This document shows positions 53,251-62,691 of a stretch of DNA of 64,000 nucleotides, piece after piece. Source of the stretch: Streptomyces sp. NBC_01689 (GTDB lineage: Bacteria > Actinomycetota > Actinomycetes > Streptomycetales > Streptomycetaceae). The stretch's first letter is position 1. Each line of letters starts with the position of its first letter. The stretch covers positions 8,060,001 through 8,124,000 of the forward strand of contig NZ_CP109592.1 in NCBI RefSeq assembly GCF_036250675.1. Reading direction: 5' to 3'. The notes below the pieces were generated by a model. That model was not told where the DNA came from and ran no database searches. It worked only from the letters and a program-made list of their open reading frames with translations. The translations under genes were made by a program, and so were the position numbers.

Positions 53251-54222
53251 CTACGCGGCGGGAGGCGTCGGCGCCGCCGGGGGGAGGAACTGGTGTCGCG
53301 CCATGGCCAGCAGCGTCCGTACCGCGATGGCTCCCACGAGTGCGGTCGCGGCGGCCAGGAGGAGGTAGGTGAGAACGAGTTCGCCGGGAGGATGGCCGGT
53401 GCTGATCCAGTGCAGTCCGGTGGTCGCCACCGTCGTCCAGGAGAAGGTGAAAGCCCAGAAGCCGGATGTGAACTTGAGGCGGAGAAACAGGGGGAGGAGC
53501 CGTACCTGGGCGAGGATCATCAACAGGCAGTAGCCGGCGAGCACAGCGGAGAGCCGGTCGATACGGTCGTGGTTGAGCGCGAAGCAGGCGACGCTTCCCA
53601 TGGAGGCGGGTACCACCTCGATGGCGAGCGTCGGCGTCAGGGCCGACGGCATCGGAGGCCGGAAGAAGAGCCGGGCCAGGATCATGGAACCCAGGACGAC
53701 CCACGAGATGATGCCCAGACCGAACATGACTTCGGCCACGCGCTCCTGTCCGATCTGCACGGCGCTGAAGGCGGCGACGAGACCACCGCCGGTGGCGGGC
53801 AGAAAGTAGCCCGGGTGCAGCTGGTCGAGCTCAAGTGGGCCGTATATCCACTGCCCGGTGTACCAGCCGGCCACGAGCAGCGTCAGGACGATCAGGACGT
53901 CCACCACTACGCGGCCGGCGTCGGGGGCGTAAGGGGCTATGCCCTGCGCCGCGAGGAGCATCGGCGTGATGACCGCCAGTGAGCCGAACGGGCTTCCGAC
54001 ACTGTCCAGCATGTCGGCCCTGAAGGCTCCCCGGACCGACGCGGCGTGGCGCAGATACAGCAGAAGCGTCACGCACCAGACGGCCGCGGCGAGGGCGACC
54101 AGGGCACGGCCCACGTCGATCGGCACATGGCCCTCACGGGCTGCCGTGAGCCAGGTGCCGGCCAGGCCTGCGAGGCCCAGAGATATTTCGAAGAAGGCGA
54201 GAGGTATGCGTGGCGCGGCCAT
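53251..54222 (-). CDS. TehA/SLAC1-family (TDT) transporter
   Basis: 323 residues from the ATG at 54222 (AGAGG 8 nt upstream). About ten hydrophobic segments, starting RIPLAFFEISLGLAGLAGTW and including VIVLTLLVAGWYTGQWIY-like stretches, FFRPPMPSALTPTLAIEV and a central GYFLPATGGGLVAAFSAVQI. This is the tellurite-resistance/dicarboxylate transporter fold of the SLAC1 anion channels; in bacteria it exports C4-dicarboxylate or sulfite or passes chloride. Substrate not predictable here. The gene is monocistronic. Confidence 0.88.
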   Translation of the reverse strand: MAAPRIPLAFFEISLGLAGLAGTWLTAAREGHVPIDVGRALVALAAAVWCVTLLLYLRHAASVRGAFRADMLDSVGSPFGSLAVITPMLLAAQGIAPYAPDAGRVVVDVLIVLTLLVAGWYTGQWIYGPLELDQLHPGYFLPATGGGLVAAFSAVQIGQERVAEVMFGLGIISWVVLGSMILARLFFRPPMPSALTPTLAIEVVPASMGSVACFALNHDRIDRLSAVLAGYCLLMILAQVRLLPLFLRLKFTSGFWAFTFSWTTVATTGLHWISTGHPPGELVLTYLLLAAATALVGAIAVRTLLAMARHQFLPPAAPTPPAA

Positions 54223-54549
54223 ATCCAAAACCTCTGGTTCCAAGGACCATTTCGGGCTTCACCGGCGTCCTTTTCGTGCGGGACCCGGCCAGGCGAGGAC
54301 GGCCCCCCCCACGAGGCGTTCGCCGCCGCGGAATCCCGTCCGCGAATCCGTCGGTTCTTTCTATCGAGTCTGCATCGCTACGAGCCGCACCGCTCGCGCG
54401 GTGCGGCTCGGGGCAGGTGCGCAAAGGCGGAGGCCAACACGAGGCCCACACTCTGCGGGATGCCGGTTGGAGGCTGGTCCCGCACAATGGATTCTGGGAG
54501 CGGTCCAGCCCGGGTCGGGACGCTCTCCTGCCCGCTGCGTACCAACGCG
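54223..54549. other. Intergenic stretch with a terminator
   Basis: Contains the transporter gene leader and the 13-bp hairpin at 54381-54410. The remainder is GC-rich without a gene. Confidence 0.6.
54381..54410 (-). terminator. Hairpin terminator after the aldehyde dehydrogenase gene
   Basis: Perfect 13-bp stem (54381-54393 and 54398-54410), loop TCGC, about 140 bp beyond the aldehyde dehydrogenase stop and before the transporter leader. Confidence 0.7.
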
Positions 54550-55995
54550 TCAGAGTTCGAGGTCGGTCAGGACCAGGACGCGGTCGTAGGTGTAGTCCTC
54601 CATCGCGAACTTCACGCCTTCGCGGCCCACGCCCGACTGCTTGGCGCCGCCGTAGGGCATCTGGTCGGCGCGGTAGGACGGGACGTCGCCGATGATCACG
54701 CCGCCGACCTCCAGCGCCCGGTGCGCGCGGAATGCGGCCTGCACGTTGTGGGTGAACACCCCGGCGTGGAGGCCGTACTTGGAGTCGTTGACGGCGGCGA
54801 ACGCTTCCGCCTCGCCGTCCACCTTCGTCACGGTCAGGACGGGGCCGAACACTTCCTCGCAGGCGAGGGTGGTGTCCGTCGGCACGCTGGTGAGCACGGT
54901 GGGCGCGTACGACGCGCCGTCGCGGGTGCCGCCGGTGAGGAGCGAGGCACCCGCCGCGACCGCCTCGTCGACCCAGGTCTCGACGCGCTTGGCCGCGTCC
55001 TCGCTGACGAGCGGGCCGACGTCGGTCCTGTCGTCCGACGGGTCACCGGTCACCTGGGCCTCGACCGCGGCGACGATGCGGGGCAGGAGCCGGTCGTAGA
55101 CGGAGGCGTCCGCGATCACCCGCTGCACGGAGATGCAGGACTGGCCGCCCTGGTAGTTCGAGAAGGTGGCGATCCGGGTCGCGGCCCGGTCCAGGTCCTG
55201 GTCGCTCGCCCAGTCGGCGAGCACGACCGCCGCGCCGTTGCCGCCCAGTTCCAGGGTGCAGTGCTTGCGGGGCACCGAGTCCATGATCGCGTAGCCGACC
55301 TTCTCGGAGCCGGTGAAGGAGATCACGGGCAGGCGCTCGTCCTGGACGAGGGCGGGCATGCGGTCGTTGGAGACCGGCAGGATCGACCAGGAACCGGCCG
55401 GCAGGTCCGTCTCGGCCAGCACCTCGCCGAGGAGCAGCCCGGAAAGAGGAGTGTTCGGGGCCGGCTTGAGGATGATCGGCACACCCGCGGCGATGGCGGG
55501 AGCCACCTTGTGGGCGCCCTGGTTCAGCGGGAAGTTGAACGGGGTGATGCCGAGGACGACGCCCCTGGAAAAGCGCCGGATCAGGGCGAGACGGCCCTGG
55601 CCGCCGAGGTCGGTGTCCAGGCGCTGGGCGTCGCCGCTGTTGAAGCGACGGGCCTCTTCAGAGGCGAACCGGAAGACGGAGACGGCCCGGCCGACCTCGC
55701 CGCGGGCCCACTTGATCGGCTTGCCGTTCTCGGCGGAGATCAACTGTGCTATCTCCTCGGTCCGTTCGGCGAGGCGCTTGGCCACATGGTCCAGGGCGGC
55801 GGCCCGCAGGTGCGCCGGGGTGGCGGCGAACTCGTCCCGTACCGCGTAGGCGGCGGCGACAGCCTCTTCGACCTGTCCGTCGGTCGGCACGGACACCGTA
55901 CCGACTCGGCGGCCGTCCCAAGGAGAAGTCACGTCGAGGGTGCTGTCGCCTTCGGCTGCGCGTCCTGCGAGCCAGAAGGAATGGACAGAAGTCAT
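54550..55995 (-). CDS. NAD(P)-dependent aldehyde dehydrogenase
   Basis: 481 residues from the ATG at 55995. Motifs in order: GITPFNFPLNQGAHKVAPAI, cofactor ILKPAPNTPLSGLLLGEVL, ISFTGSEKVGYAIM, catalytic glutamate in ELGGNGAAVVL, nucleophile cysteine in YQGGQSCISVQRV, EEVFGPVLTV, YGLHAGVFTHN. Resembles the YneI/glyceraldehyde-type ALDHs that oxidise small aldehydes (e.g. succinate semialdehyde or similar). No membrane segment; cytoplasmic. Single gene with its own terminator. Confidence 0.93.
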   Translation of the reverse strand: MTSVHSFWLAGRAAEGDSTLDVTSPWDGRRVGTVSVPTDGQVEEAVAAAYAVRDEFAATPAHLRAAALDHVAKRLAERTEEIAQLISAENGKPIKWARGEVGRAVSVFRFASEEARRFNSGDAQRLDTDLGGQGRLALIRRFSRGVVLGITPFNFPLNQGAHKVAPAIAAGVPIILKPAPNTPLSGLLLGEVLAETDLPAGSWSILPVSNDRMPALVQDERLPVISFTGSEKVGYAIMDSVPRKHCTLELGGNGAAVVLADWASDQDLDRAATRIATFSNYQGGQSCISVQRVIADASVYDRLLPRIVAAVEAQVTGDPSDDRTDVGPLVSEDAAKRVETWVDEAVAAGASLLTGGTRDGASYAPTVLTSVPTDTTLACEEVFGPVLTVTKVDGEAEAFAAVNDSKYGLHAGVFTHNVQAAFRAHRALEVGGVIIGDVPSYRADQMPYGGAKQSGVGREGVKFAMEDYTYDRVLVLTDLEL

Positions 55996-56360
55996 GAAGG
56001 GGCTCCGGCGATTTTTGGACAAGGGATTTCGGAGGGTGCGTCATTCACGGTACGAGCGTGCCCGTGCGCTCTTGCTTGTTCGACTTGTCGGAGTGGGCGG
56101 ATCACGCACTCCTGATTGGCATGAAGAGGTTCCGGATCGCGTCTGCTGGGCCTACCCGTTGATCGGGCCGCTCCGGACATGCCTTCCGTGGCTACGGCTG
56201 TCGGACACGGCACTGCTGCTGCCGCCGTCGGAGCGCACGAGCACGTCCGCAGGGCGGGCCGCTCCGCGGGCTCGCGTCAGATGCCTCTGTCGTAGCCGGA
56301 CGCCGGCAGCCGTGCTGATGTCGGCCAGAGAGTGGCGCGGTGGCCGGACCAGCAGACGGC
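55996..56360. other. Intergenic stretch without a gene
   Basis: Leader of the aldehyde dehydrogenase gene and 3' flank of the FAD-monooxygenase gene. Short + frames are not convincing. No hairpin found. Confidence 0.5.
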
Positions 56361-57851
56361 CTATCCGAAGGCAGAGGTGCCTTCATGGGCCGGAGAGCCC
56401 GCACCACACCAGTCCGTGAGGGCCCGTCGGACGTCCTCGGCCCGGCGCTCCGGTTGCTCCTCGGAGGTGGTCCACGCGATGTATGCGTCCGGCCTGACCA
56501 ATACGGCCCTTCTCGTCAGACCGGGCGCGGACACGAACTCGACCTCGTCGGCCCAGCCTTCGGTCACCGAGGGAGGAAGCGGCGCGTCCGCGGCGGTGAC
56601 GAGCACGAAGCGCCGGGCGCGCAGGGCCTCGTACAGCCGCCTTCCGTCGGTCAGCGGCAGGTCGGGAACGCGCTTGCCGACCAGCGGGGGTGCGCCACTC
56701 GGAGCGGCGTAGGCGATGTCGATCCCGGAGATCGCCCGGGCCGCCCGCTGGGCCACGGGCGGAATGCGCAGCACCGTGCGGGCGAAGAGGTCGCGGAATC
56801 CGCACAGCGCCTTCGGCGTCGTCAGCACCCCGCGCAGGAGTGCGCCGCTCATCCGAAGTACCCGGCGCCCCACCGGGTGCCGCTCGGCCTCGTACGTGTC
56901 GAGCAGGGCGTCCGGAGCCCGGCCGCGCAGGACGGCCGCCAGTTTCCAGCCGAGGTTGACCGAGTCCTGGATGCTGGTGTTGAGGCCCATCCCACCGGCG
57001 GGTGAGTGCACGTGCGCGGCGTCGCCGACGAGGAACACCCGGCCTACGCGGTAACGGGGGCACTGGCGTTCATCGCTGTGGAACCGGGAGAGCCAGCGTG
57101 CGTCCCGCATACCGAAGTCGGTCCCGAGCGCCCGCTGGGCGACCGCGCGGATCTCGTCCAGGTCGACGGCCGTGTCGTCGGGCATGTCGTGGCGACGGTT
57201 CCAGGCCATGACGCGGAACCAGCCGTCGCCGAAGGGCACGACGATGGCGAAGGCGTCCCCGACCGCCCCGACGGTGGGCGGTTTTCTCGGCGGCTCGGCC
57301 AGGCGTACGTCGGCGAGCATCATCGAACGAACCGCGGACCGGCCGGGAAAGGGCAGGCCGAGGGACTCGCGCACCTTGCTGTTCCGGCCGTCGGCGCCCA
57401 CCACGTAGGCGGCGCGCAGGGTCTGCATCGTGCCGTCCGCGGCGCGTACCTCGACGTCGACACCTGTGGAGTCCTGCCGGAGACCGGTCGCCTCGCAGCC
57501 GCTCCTGATGTCCACTCCGTGGCCGAGGGCGCGGGAGCGGAGCAGTCGCTCGGTGTTGTACTGCGGGGTCACCAGGACGTGCGGGTAGCGGGTCGGCAGC
57601 CGCGACAGGTCGATCTGCAGGAACTGCAGGACCGGATTGCGCAGCCCGGTCTTGAGCAGGTCGTCGGCGATCCCGCGGGCGTCGAGTTGCTCCATCGTCC
57701 GGGCGTGCACCGCGAACGCCCGGGTGAGCTGAGACTCCCCTTCGCGCCGCTCCACCACGGTGCAGGCGATCCCCGCCTCGGCCAGATCGCCCGCGAGCAT
57801 CAGTCCCGCGGGGCCCGCCCCCACGATCAGCACGCCTTCGTCGGAGCCCAT
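56361..57851 (-). CDS. FAD-dependent aromatic-ring hydroxylase-like monooxygenase
   Basis: 496 residues from the ATG at 57851 (AAAGGA 5 nt upstream). Group A flavoprotein monooxygenase: VLIVGAGPAGLMLAGDLAEA, the DG motif YVVGADGRNSKVRESLG, and the GD motif RVFLVGDAAHVHSPAGGMGL with NTSIQDSVNLGWKLAAVL. C-terminal thioredoxin-like domain as in PheA/TfdB hydroxylases (~400-496, VGKRVPDLPL, ADAYIAW). Hydroxylates phenolic or polyketide rings using NADPH and O2. No partner gene nearby, so the substrate is open. Confidence 0.9.
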   Translation of the reverse strand: MGSDEGVLIVGAGPAGLMLAGDLAEAGIACTVVERREGESQLTRAFAVHARTMEQLDARGIADDLLKTGLRNPVLQFLQIDLSRLPTRYPHVLVTPQYNTERLLRSRALGHGVDIRSGCEATGLRQDSTGVDVEVRAADGTMQTLRAAYVVGADGRNSKVRESLGLPFPGRSAVRSMMLADVRLAEPPRKPPTVGAVGDAFAIVVPFGDGWFRVMAWNRRHDMPDDTAVDLDEIRAVAQRALGTDFGMRDARWLSRFHSDERQCPRYRVGRVFLVGDAAHVHSPAGGMGLNTSIQDSVNLGWKLAAVLRGRAPDALLDTYEAERHPVGRRVLRMSGALLRGVLTTPKALCGFRDLFARTVLRIPPVAQRAARAISGIDIAYAAPSGAPPLVGKRVPDLPLTDGRRLYEALRARRFVLVTAADAPLPPSVTEGWADEVEFVSAPGLTRRAVLVRPDAYIAWTTSEEQPERRAEDVRRALTDWCGAGSPAHEGTSAFG

Positions 57852-58364
57852 GTGCGTCCTTTGCATCGATCGACATGACATCCAGGTGCAGGGTCGCTTC
57901 GGCGGCCCTGAGGGGTGAGCGGGGTCCGGCCGTTGAGCGCGCAGCGCGCCCGCCCTCACCGCGTGTTCCAGACAAGAGGCCTCAGGTCGCCGGTGCGCGC
58001 GTGGCGGTGCGGCACGTGTCGACCGTGGGCGTCGCATGGGAGCTGAGGTCGCCGTCATGCAACCACGGGCCGGGGTGGCACTGGGTCCGGTCGAACCCGT
58101 GGAGGACGGATGTCACTCGGTAGCTGATTCCTGGCGAATACGATCAACAATGCACATCGAGACAAACGCTACCTGAGAAGCGCCGGAGCGGCGCGCCGTG
58201 AATTCCCTGCCAGCGGGACCGATCCCGGCACCGGCCCCCGATCCTGGCTCCGGCCCCCGATCCTGGCTCCGGTCCCGGTCCCGGCCCCGGCCCCGGCTCC
58301 CGGGCGGACGGAGCCGGGTGCCTCCGGGAGTCCACCGGCGCAGCGCTCCACGGCGGAGAATCGC
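57852..58364. other. Intergenic stretch with low-complexity repeats
   Basis: No gene. It holds the monooxygenase gene leader, an AT-richer stretch at 58120-58180, and the tandem repeats at 58231-58305. Confidence 0.55.
58231..58305. repeat. GC-rich tandem repeats
   Basis: A 19-bp unit (CCGGCCCCCGATCCTGGCT) occurs twice (58231-58249, 58250-58268), followed by two CCGGTC- and several CCGGCC-type hexamers. Low complexity; likely slippage-prone. Confidence 0.8.
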
Positions 58365-59117
58365 TCAGATCTGGTTGAGGCCGCCGTCGACGTAGAGCTC
58401 GGTCCCGGTGATGAAGCTGCTCTGGTCGGATGCGAGGAAGAGTGCTGCCGCGGCGGCTTCGGCGGGCTCGCCCATCCGGCCGAGGGGGACCTGCTGGGCG
58501 AAGGAGGCGCGGAGGGACTTGGCGGCTTCTTCGTCGGGTGCCAGGCCGGTGATGCCCGGGGTCTTGATCGGTCCGGGGACCAGGGTGTTGACGCGGATGC
58601 CGCGGCCGCGCAGTTCGTTGGCCCAGGTGCGGGCGAAGGAGCGGACGGCGGCCTTGGAGGCGGCGTAGACGCCGAACGCCTCCGCGCCGGTGGTTGCGGC
58701 GGTGGAGCCGGTCAGGATCACCGAGGCGCCGTCGTTGAGGAGCGGCAGTGCCTTCTGCACGGTGAAGAGGGTCCCGCGGACGTTGGTGTCGAAGGTGTCG
58801 TCGAAGTGCTGCGGGGTCACGTTCTCCAGGGTGGCGAATTCGCCGCCGCCCGCGTTGGCGAAGAGGACGTCGATGCGGTGGCCCTGGTCGGCGACGAGCT
58901 TGAAGAGGCGGTCGAGGTCGGCGGGGTCGGCTATGTCTCCGCGGACGGCGGTGACGTGGTGGCCGATCTCGGCCGCGGCCGCGTCCAGTGCGTCCTGGCG
59001 CCGGCCGGTGATGATCACGTGGGCGCCTTCGGTGGCGAAGCGCTGTGCGGCGGCCCGTCCGATGCCGCTGTTCGCCCCGGTGACCACGGCCACTTTGCCT
59101 GCGAGTGCTTTCGTCAT
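58365..59117 (-). CDS. SDR-family oxidoreductase divergent from TetR
   Basis: 250 residues. TGANSGIG, NAGGGEF, the serine in ILTGSTAATTGAEAFGVY and YAASK are all present; ends ITGTELYVDGGLNQI as in classical SDRs. GGAGG lies 10-14 bp before the ATG at 59117. Divergent from a TetR gene with a shared 21-bp-arm inverted repeat, so it is almost certainly the TetR target. Typical arrangement in Streptomyces for quinone/aldehyde-responsive reductases. Confidence 0.92.
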   Translation of the reverse strand: MTKALAGKVAVVTGANSGIGRAAAQRFATEGAHVIITGRRQDALDAAAAEIGHHVTAVRGDIADPADLDRLFKLVADQGHRIDVLFANAGGGEFATLENVTPQHFDDTFDTNVRGTLFTVQKALPLLNDGASVILTGSTAATTGAEAFGVYAASKAAVRSFARTWANELRGRGIRVNTLVPGPIKTPGITGLAPDEEAAKSLRASFAQQVPLGRMGEPAEAAAAALFLASDQSSFITGTELYVDGGLNQI

Positions 59118-59140
59118 GACGTGTCGCTCCTCCCTAGTTC

Positions 59141-59187
59141 TTGACTGGTTCGTCCATAACGTTAACCGTTGTGGACGAGCCAGTCAA
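59141..59187. promoter_or_regulatory. 47-bp inverted repeat in a divergent promoter
   Basis: Arms 59141-59161 and 59167-59187 match at 19 of 21 positions as inverted repeats, around the spacer TTAAC. The core contains CTGG-TCGTCCA and its complement. It lies between the divergent SDR and TetR genes and is long enough for two TetR dimers. Best operator candidate in the window. Confidence 0.75.
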
Positions 59188-59206
59188 ATAAGCGTAGGCT
59201 CACCCC

Positions 59207-59803
59207 ATGGCACGACCCCGGAAATTCGACGAACAGCAGGTCCTGGACACCGCTCGGGAACAGTTCTGGGCGCGTGGCTTCGCCGCCACCCGCATGGACG
59301 ACATCGCCGCGGCGACCGGCCTCGGCAAGGGCAGCCTGTACGGCGCGTTCGGCGGCAAGCAGGAACTCTTCCACCGCGTGTTCGACGACTACTGCAGGTC
59401 GGTCGTCGACGCCACCGCCCAACAGCTGCACGGCGACGACGAGGGCGCCTACGCCCGGCTGTCCGCCTACGTCCACGCGGTGGCCGCCGCCACCGCCGCC
59501 GACACCGCCCAGCGCGGATGCCTCCTCGCCAAAGGTGCCGCCGAGCTGACCGAACACGACGAGACCGTGGCCCAGCGCGCCCACACCGCCATCGACGCAC
59601 TGAGCACACTCCTCGAGGACGACATCGCCGCCTGCCGGCGCAACGGCGACCTCGCCGCCGACGCGGACCCCGCACAACTCGCCGCACTGATGCTCGCCGT
59701 CCTGCGTGGCATCGAAGCACTCGGCAAAGCCGGAGCCGACGAGAAGACACTCACCGGCATCGCCCACACCGCCCTCGCCGTCCTGCCCCGCCCCACCACC
59801 TGA
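59207..59803 (+). CDS. TetR/AcrR-family regulator
   Basis: 198 residues. HTH at ~9-52: FDEQQVLDTAREQFWARGFA, ATRMDDIAAATGLGKGSLYG. The C-terminal domain has GCLLAKGAAELTEHDETVAQ, characteristic of the YxaF/LmrA or TetR_C_16-like group that senses quinones and aromatic compounds. Start is ATG at 59207, 20 bp from the inverted repeat, so it probably represses itself and the divergent SDR. Confidence 0.92.
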   Translation: MARPRKFDEQQVLDTAREQFWARGFAATRMDDIAAATGLGKGSLYGAFGGKQELFHRVFDDYCRSVVDATAQQLHGDDEGAYARLSAYVHAVAAATAADTAQRGCLLAKGAAELTEHDETVAQRAHTAIDALSTLLEDDIAACRRNGDLAADADPAQLAALMLAVLRGIEALGKAGADEKTLTGIAHTALAVLPRPTT

Positions 59804-59936
59804 CGACCCCGAACGACGCTCCGCCCGGCGGCGGGCGCGGCGGAGAAGAGACGCGCGCTCCGAACGGACGCGCGAATGGCGCCGGTGGTAGCCCGCGCCC
59901 GCGTGGTCAGGTCTCGGCCCGTACCGTTGACAGGGC

Positions 59937-60995
59937 TCAGTGCCAAGGGCGGGCGTCGTGCGCGGGCAGCGGCCGCAGTGCGGGCCAGCGCTCCAACAGG
60001 CGTGTGGCCAACGCGGAGCTGAGGTGGCCCACGGCGTGCAGGTGGTCGTGGTCGCGGGTTATGTCGGCGACCACGCCGAGGCGGTGGACGAGGCGCTCGC
60101 GGGCGGAGACGTAGCCCCACTCGAAGTCCTCGGTGGGTACCCGGGCGAGCTGGTCGGCCGTGCCGCGGTGGGCACGCTCGACGAGCGCGTCTCCCTGGAT
60201 CAGCCAGCTCGCGCACGCGTCAGCGAGGTCGCCCGGCACATCGCCGCCGGTGAGGACGCGCCAGGTGGTGCGGTAGATGTCCTCGACCTCCGCGAGCGGG
60301 GCGCCGGTGACCGACATCGCGCACCAGCAGGTGGGGAAGCCGATGCGGAAGTAGGCGAGCTCGACCAGTCCGTTGCCGAGCGAGGCTCGTTCGAAGTCGA
60401 CGAAGCGGACACCGCCGGTGGTGCGCAGGTCGTTGCCGGGGCACGGGTCGCCGTGCAGCAGCGCATGATGGGGAGTGGGGTCCAGCCGGTCCAGGAGAGC
60501 GCCGAGTTCGTCGGGCGCCGCGGAGGGGACGGGGACGTCGAGCGTCCGGGCCAGGGCGAGGAAGGACTCCGCGTCGGCGGCCGTGGGACCCGACCAGGCC
60601 GGGAGCGCGCCCACGTCGGCGGGGCCGGTCAGAGCGTGCAGGCGGGCGAGCGACTCGGCGTACCCGGGCATCCAGTCGTCGGTCCTGCCGAGGTCGTCCA
60701 GGTGATCGAGGACCATCACCCGCGCGGGCTGATCCGTGGCGAGCACCGCGGGAGCCACGGCGGGCTCGGTGGCCCGGCCGGCCAGGCGCAGTCCGGCGAC
60801 CTCCCGCGCGAAGCGCGTGTCCGCGTCGGCGCCCGTGTCCCCGTCGTCGGTGATCTGCTTGACGATCACCGGGCTCCGATCGGCCAACTGGACCCGCCAC
60901 ACCCGCGATCGCGGACTGCTGTCCAGAAGCTCGCTTCGCCTGGGAGTGCCGACGGTGGACCGCAGCGCTTCGTCGAACGGAAGCTGGTTCAGCAT
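59937..60995 (-). CDS. Aminoglycoside phosphotransferase (APH)-family kinase
   Basis: 352 residues from the ATG at 60995. APH fold: VIVKQITDD (ATP lysine), catalytic loop HALLHGDPCPGNDL (Asp in HGDxxxxN), metal site VRFVDFERASLGNGLVELAY. Inserted region with two cysteines (GFPTCWCAMSV). The family phosphorylates aminoglycosides, macrolides, choline or homoserine; the substrate cannot be told. No resistance gene lies nearby, so a metabolic role is equally likely. Convergent with the TetR gene. Confidence 0.82.
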   Translation of the reverse strand: MLNQLPFDEALRSTVGTPRRSELLDSSPRSRVWRVQLADRSPVIVKQITDDGDTGADADTRFAREVAGLRLAGRATEPAVAPAVLATDQPARVMVLDHLDDLGRTDDWMPGYAESLARLHALTGPADVGALPAWSGPTAADAESFLALARTLDVPVPSAAPDELGALLDRLDPTPHHALLHGDPCPGNDLRTTGGVRFVDFERASLGNGLVELAYFRIGFPTCWCAMSVTGAPLAEVEDIYRTTWRVLTGGDVPGDLADACASWLIQGDALVERAHRGTADQLARVPTEDFEWGYVSARERLVHRLGVVADITRDHDHLHAVGHLSSALATRLLERWPALRPLPAHDARPWH

Positions 60996-61105
60996 GCGGA
61001 CGAGCCTAGGGGGTGTCGGAGCCCTGATCCTTGTCGGACCCCGCGCTCCGTGGCCCCGCCGTCGCGTCGACAACTCGGGAGCGCCCAGGGGCGGGTCCCC
61101 GGACA

Positions 61106-62074
61106 ATGATCGTCATGACGTCTCTCCACTCCAACCCGCTCTTCACGAGGCTCGCTGATGCCGAACGGATCCTCGTCGCGGGCGCGGGCGGTGGCTTCGA
61201 CATCTACTCCGGCCTGCCGTTGGCGCTCTCCCTCATGCATCAGGGCAAGCAGGTACATCTCGCGAACCTCTCCTTCAGCGCACTCGCCGGTCTCCCGATC
61301 GACCACTGGGTCGCGCCCGACCTGGCCGCCGTCACTCCCGACTCCGCGTTGCACCAGGGCTACTTCCCGGAGCGAACGCTCGCCCAGTGGCTGGACCGGC
61401 ACGGCTGCCCGTCCACCGTGTACGCCTTCCCCCAGACCGGGGTACGCCCGCTGCGCGCCGCCTACCAAGCACTGATCGAGCTGCACCGCGTCGACGCCGT
61501 GGTGCTGGTCGACGGCGGTACGGACATTTTGATGCGTGGCGATGAAGCCGGGCTGGGCACTCCGGAGGAGGACCTGACGAGCGTGGCGGCGCTGGCCGCA
61601 CTGGACGACATTCCGACCCGGCTCGTCGTGTCGGTCGGCTTCGGTGTGGACGCGTACCACGGCGTGAACCACGTACAGGTCTTGGAGAACATCGCCGCCC
61701 TGGAGCGCGACGGCGCCTATCTCGGTGCGTTCTCGATACCGCGCGCCACCCGTGAGGGCGCGCTCTACCTCGACGCGGTGACGCACGCTCAGCGCCACAC
61801 CCCGGAGCACCCCAGCATCGTGAACGGTTCCATCGCGGCCGCCGTGCGCGGCGCGTTCGGCGATGTCCGGTTCACTGACCGCACCCGGGGCAGCGAGTTG
61901 TTCGTGAACCCGTTGATGTCCCTGTACTTCGCCTTCGACCTGCCGGGCCTGGCAGCCCGCTGCCTCTACCTGGACCGGATCGAGGACACCCATCTGATGC
62001 GCCAAGTCCACGCGCGGATCGCCGAATTCCGCGAATCCGTAGTCACTCGCCCACCCCGAAGCTTCCCGCACTAA
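61106..62074 (+). CDS. DUF1152-domain protein
   Basis: 322 residues from the ATG at 61106 (an ATG at 61115 is also possible). The DUF1152 signature is clear: ILVAGAGGGFDIYSGLPLAL, VDAVVLVDGGTDILMRGDEA, GLGTPEEDLTSVAALAALDD, VVSVGFGVDAYHGVNH. The family looks like a Rossmann-type nucleotide-binding or isomerase-related fold with no proven activity. Divergent from the APH-type gene with about 110 bp between starts. Function unknown. Confidence 0.83.
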   Translation: MIVMTSLHSNPLFTRLADAERILVAGAGGGFDIYSGLPLALSLMHQGKQVHLANLSFSALAGLPIDHWVAPDLAAVTPDSALHQGYFPERTLAQWLDRHGCPSTVYAFPQTGVRPLRAAYQALIELHRVDAVVLVDGGTDILMRGDEAGLGTPEEDLTSVAALAALDDIPTRLVVSVGFGVDAYHGVNHVQVLENIAALERDGAYLGAFSIPRATREGALYLDAVTHAQRHTPEHPSIVNGSIAAAVRGAFGDVRFTDRTRGSELFVNPLMSLYFAFDLPGLAARCLYLDRIEDTHLMRQVHARIAEFRESVVTRPPRSFPH

Positions 62075-62352
62075 CGGCAAGGCTGACCGCGCCCCGGCCG
62101 ATCGTGGTCACCCGTGGTGATGACAGCACCGCGCACGGTGCCTGCGAGGGTGAGGGCTGTGCCACAGTGGAGGGACAAGAGATCGACCGGTGTCCTGGCC
62201 GCCGTACTGGCTGTGGTGGCGGGGGGCTGGTTGACGGGTTCCGGGAATCGCCCCCTTCACGGGCATCCGGGTTCCGCCATCGCTGCCGGGCCGCTCTTGC
62301 TCGCGTTCTGGCGTCTTTGGGCTCACGACCCTCTTGAAGGGGGTTGCCCCTC

Positions 62353-62691
62353 ATGCTCTTCACCATCACCGGCGACGGCGTCACGGCGGTCATCACTCCC
62401 CAGGGAGAGATCGACTTCGTCACCTCACCCAGCCTGCACGCCTTTCTCCAGCAGCTCCCGCCGTCGGTCACCGAGGTGACGTGGGACCTGCGGCAGACAC
62501 GGTTCATGGATGTCGCGGGCCTGCACCTCCTGGTGCATCTGCGCCAGGGCTGCCAGGAAGCGGGGCGGATACTGACCGTCACCGGGGTGGATGAGCCGCT
62601 GCGACGTCTGCTGCAGCTGGCACACGACCTGTTCCCCGCGGGTCACTGGGACGACTTCCTCCCCGGCGGCCTGCTCACCGCGACCGGCTGA
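62353..62691 (+). CDS. STAS-domain protein lacking the phosphorylatable serine
   Basis: 112 residues from the ATG at 62353 (AGGGGG ~9 nt upstream). One STAS domain: FTITGDGVTAVITPQGEIDF, VTEVTWDLRQTRFMDVAGLH, LHLLVHLRQGCQEAG. In anti-sigma antagonists the residue after the conserved Asp is a phosphorylated Ser/Thr (DSSGL). Here it is Val in MDVAGL, so it cannot be phosphorylated and would be constitutively active as a binder. Related by family to the stressosome proteins in the window. Single gene. Confidence 0.85.
   Translation: MLFTITGDGVTAVITPQGEIDFVTSPSLHAFLQQLPPSVTEVTWDLRQTRFMDVAGLHLLVHLRQGCQEAGRILTVTGVDEPLRRLLQLAHDLFPAGHWDDFLPGGLLTATG

Noticed and set aside
62114..62479. A 121-codon + frame with one hydrophobic segment before the STAS gene
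   Set aside because: Overlaps the STAS gene out of frame; the C-terminal half is Ser/Arg shadow sequence and no site precedes it.
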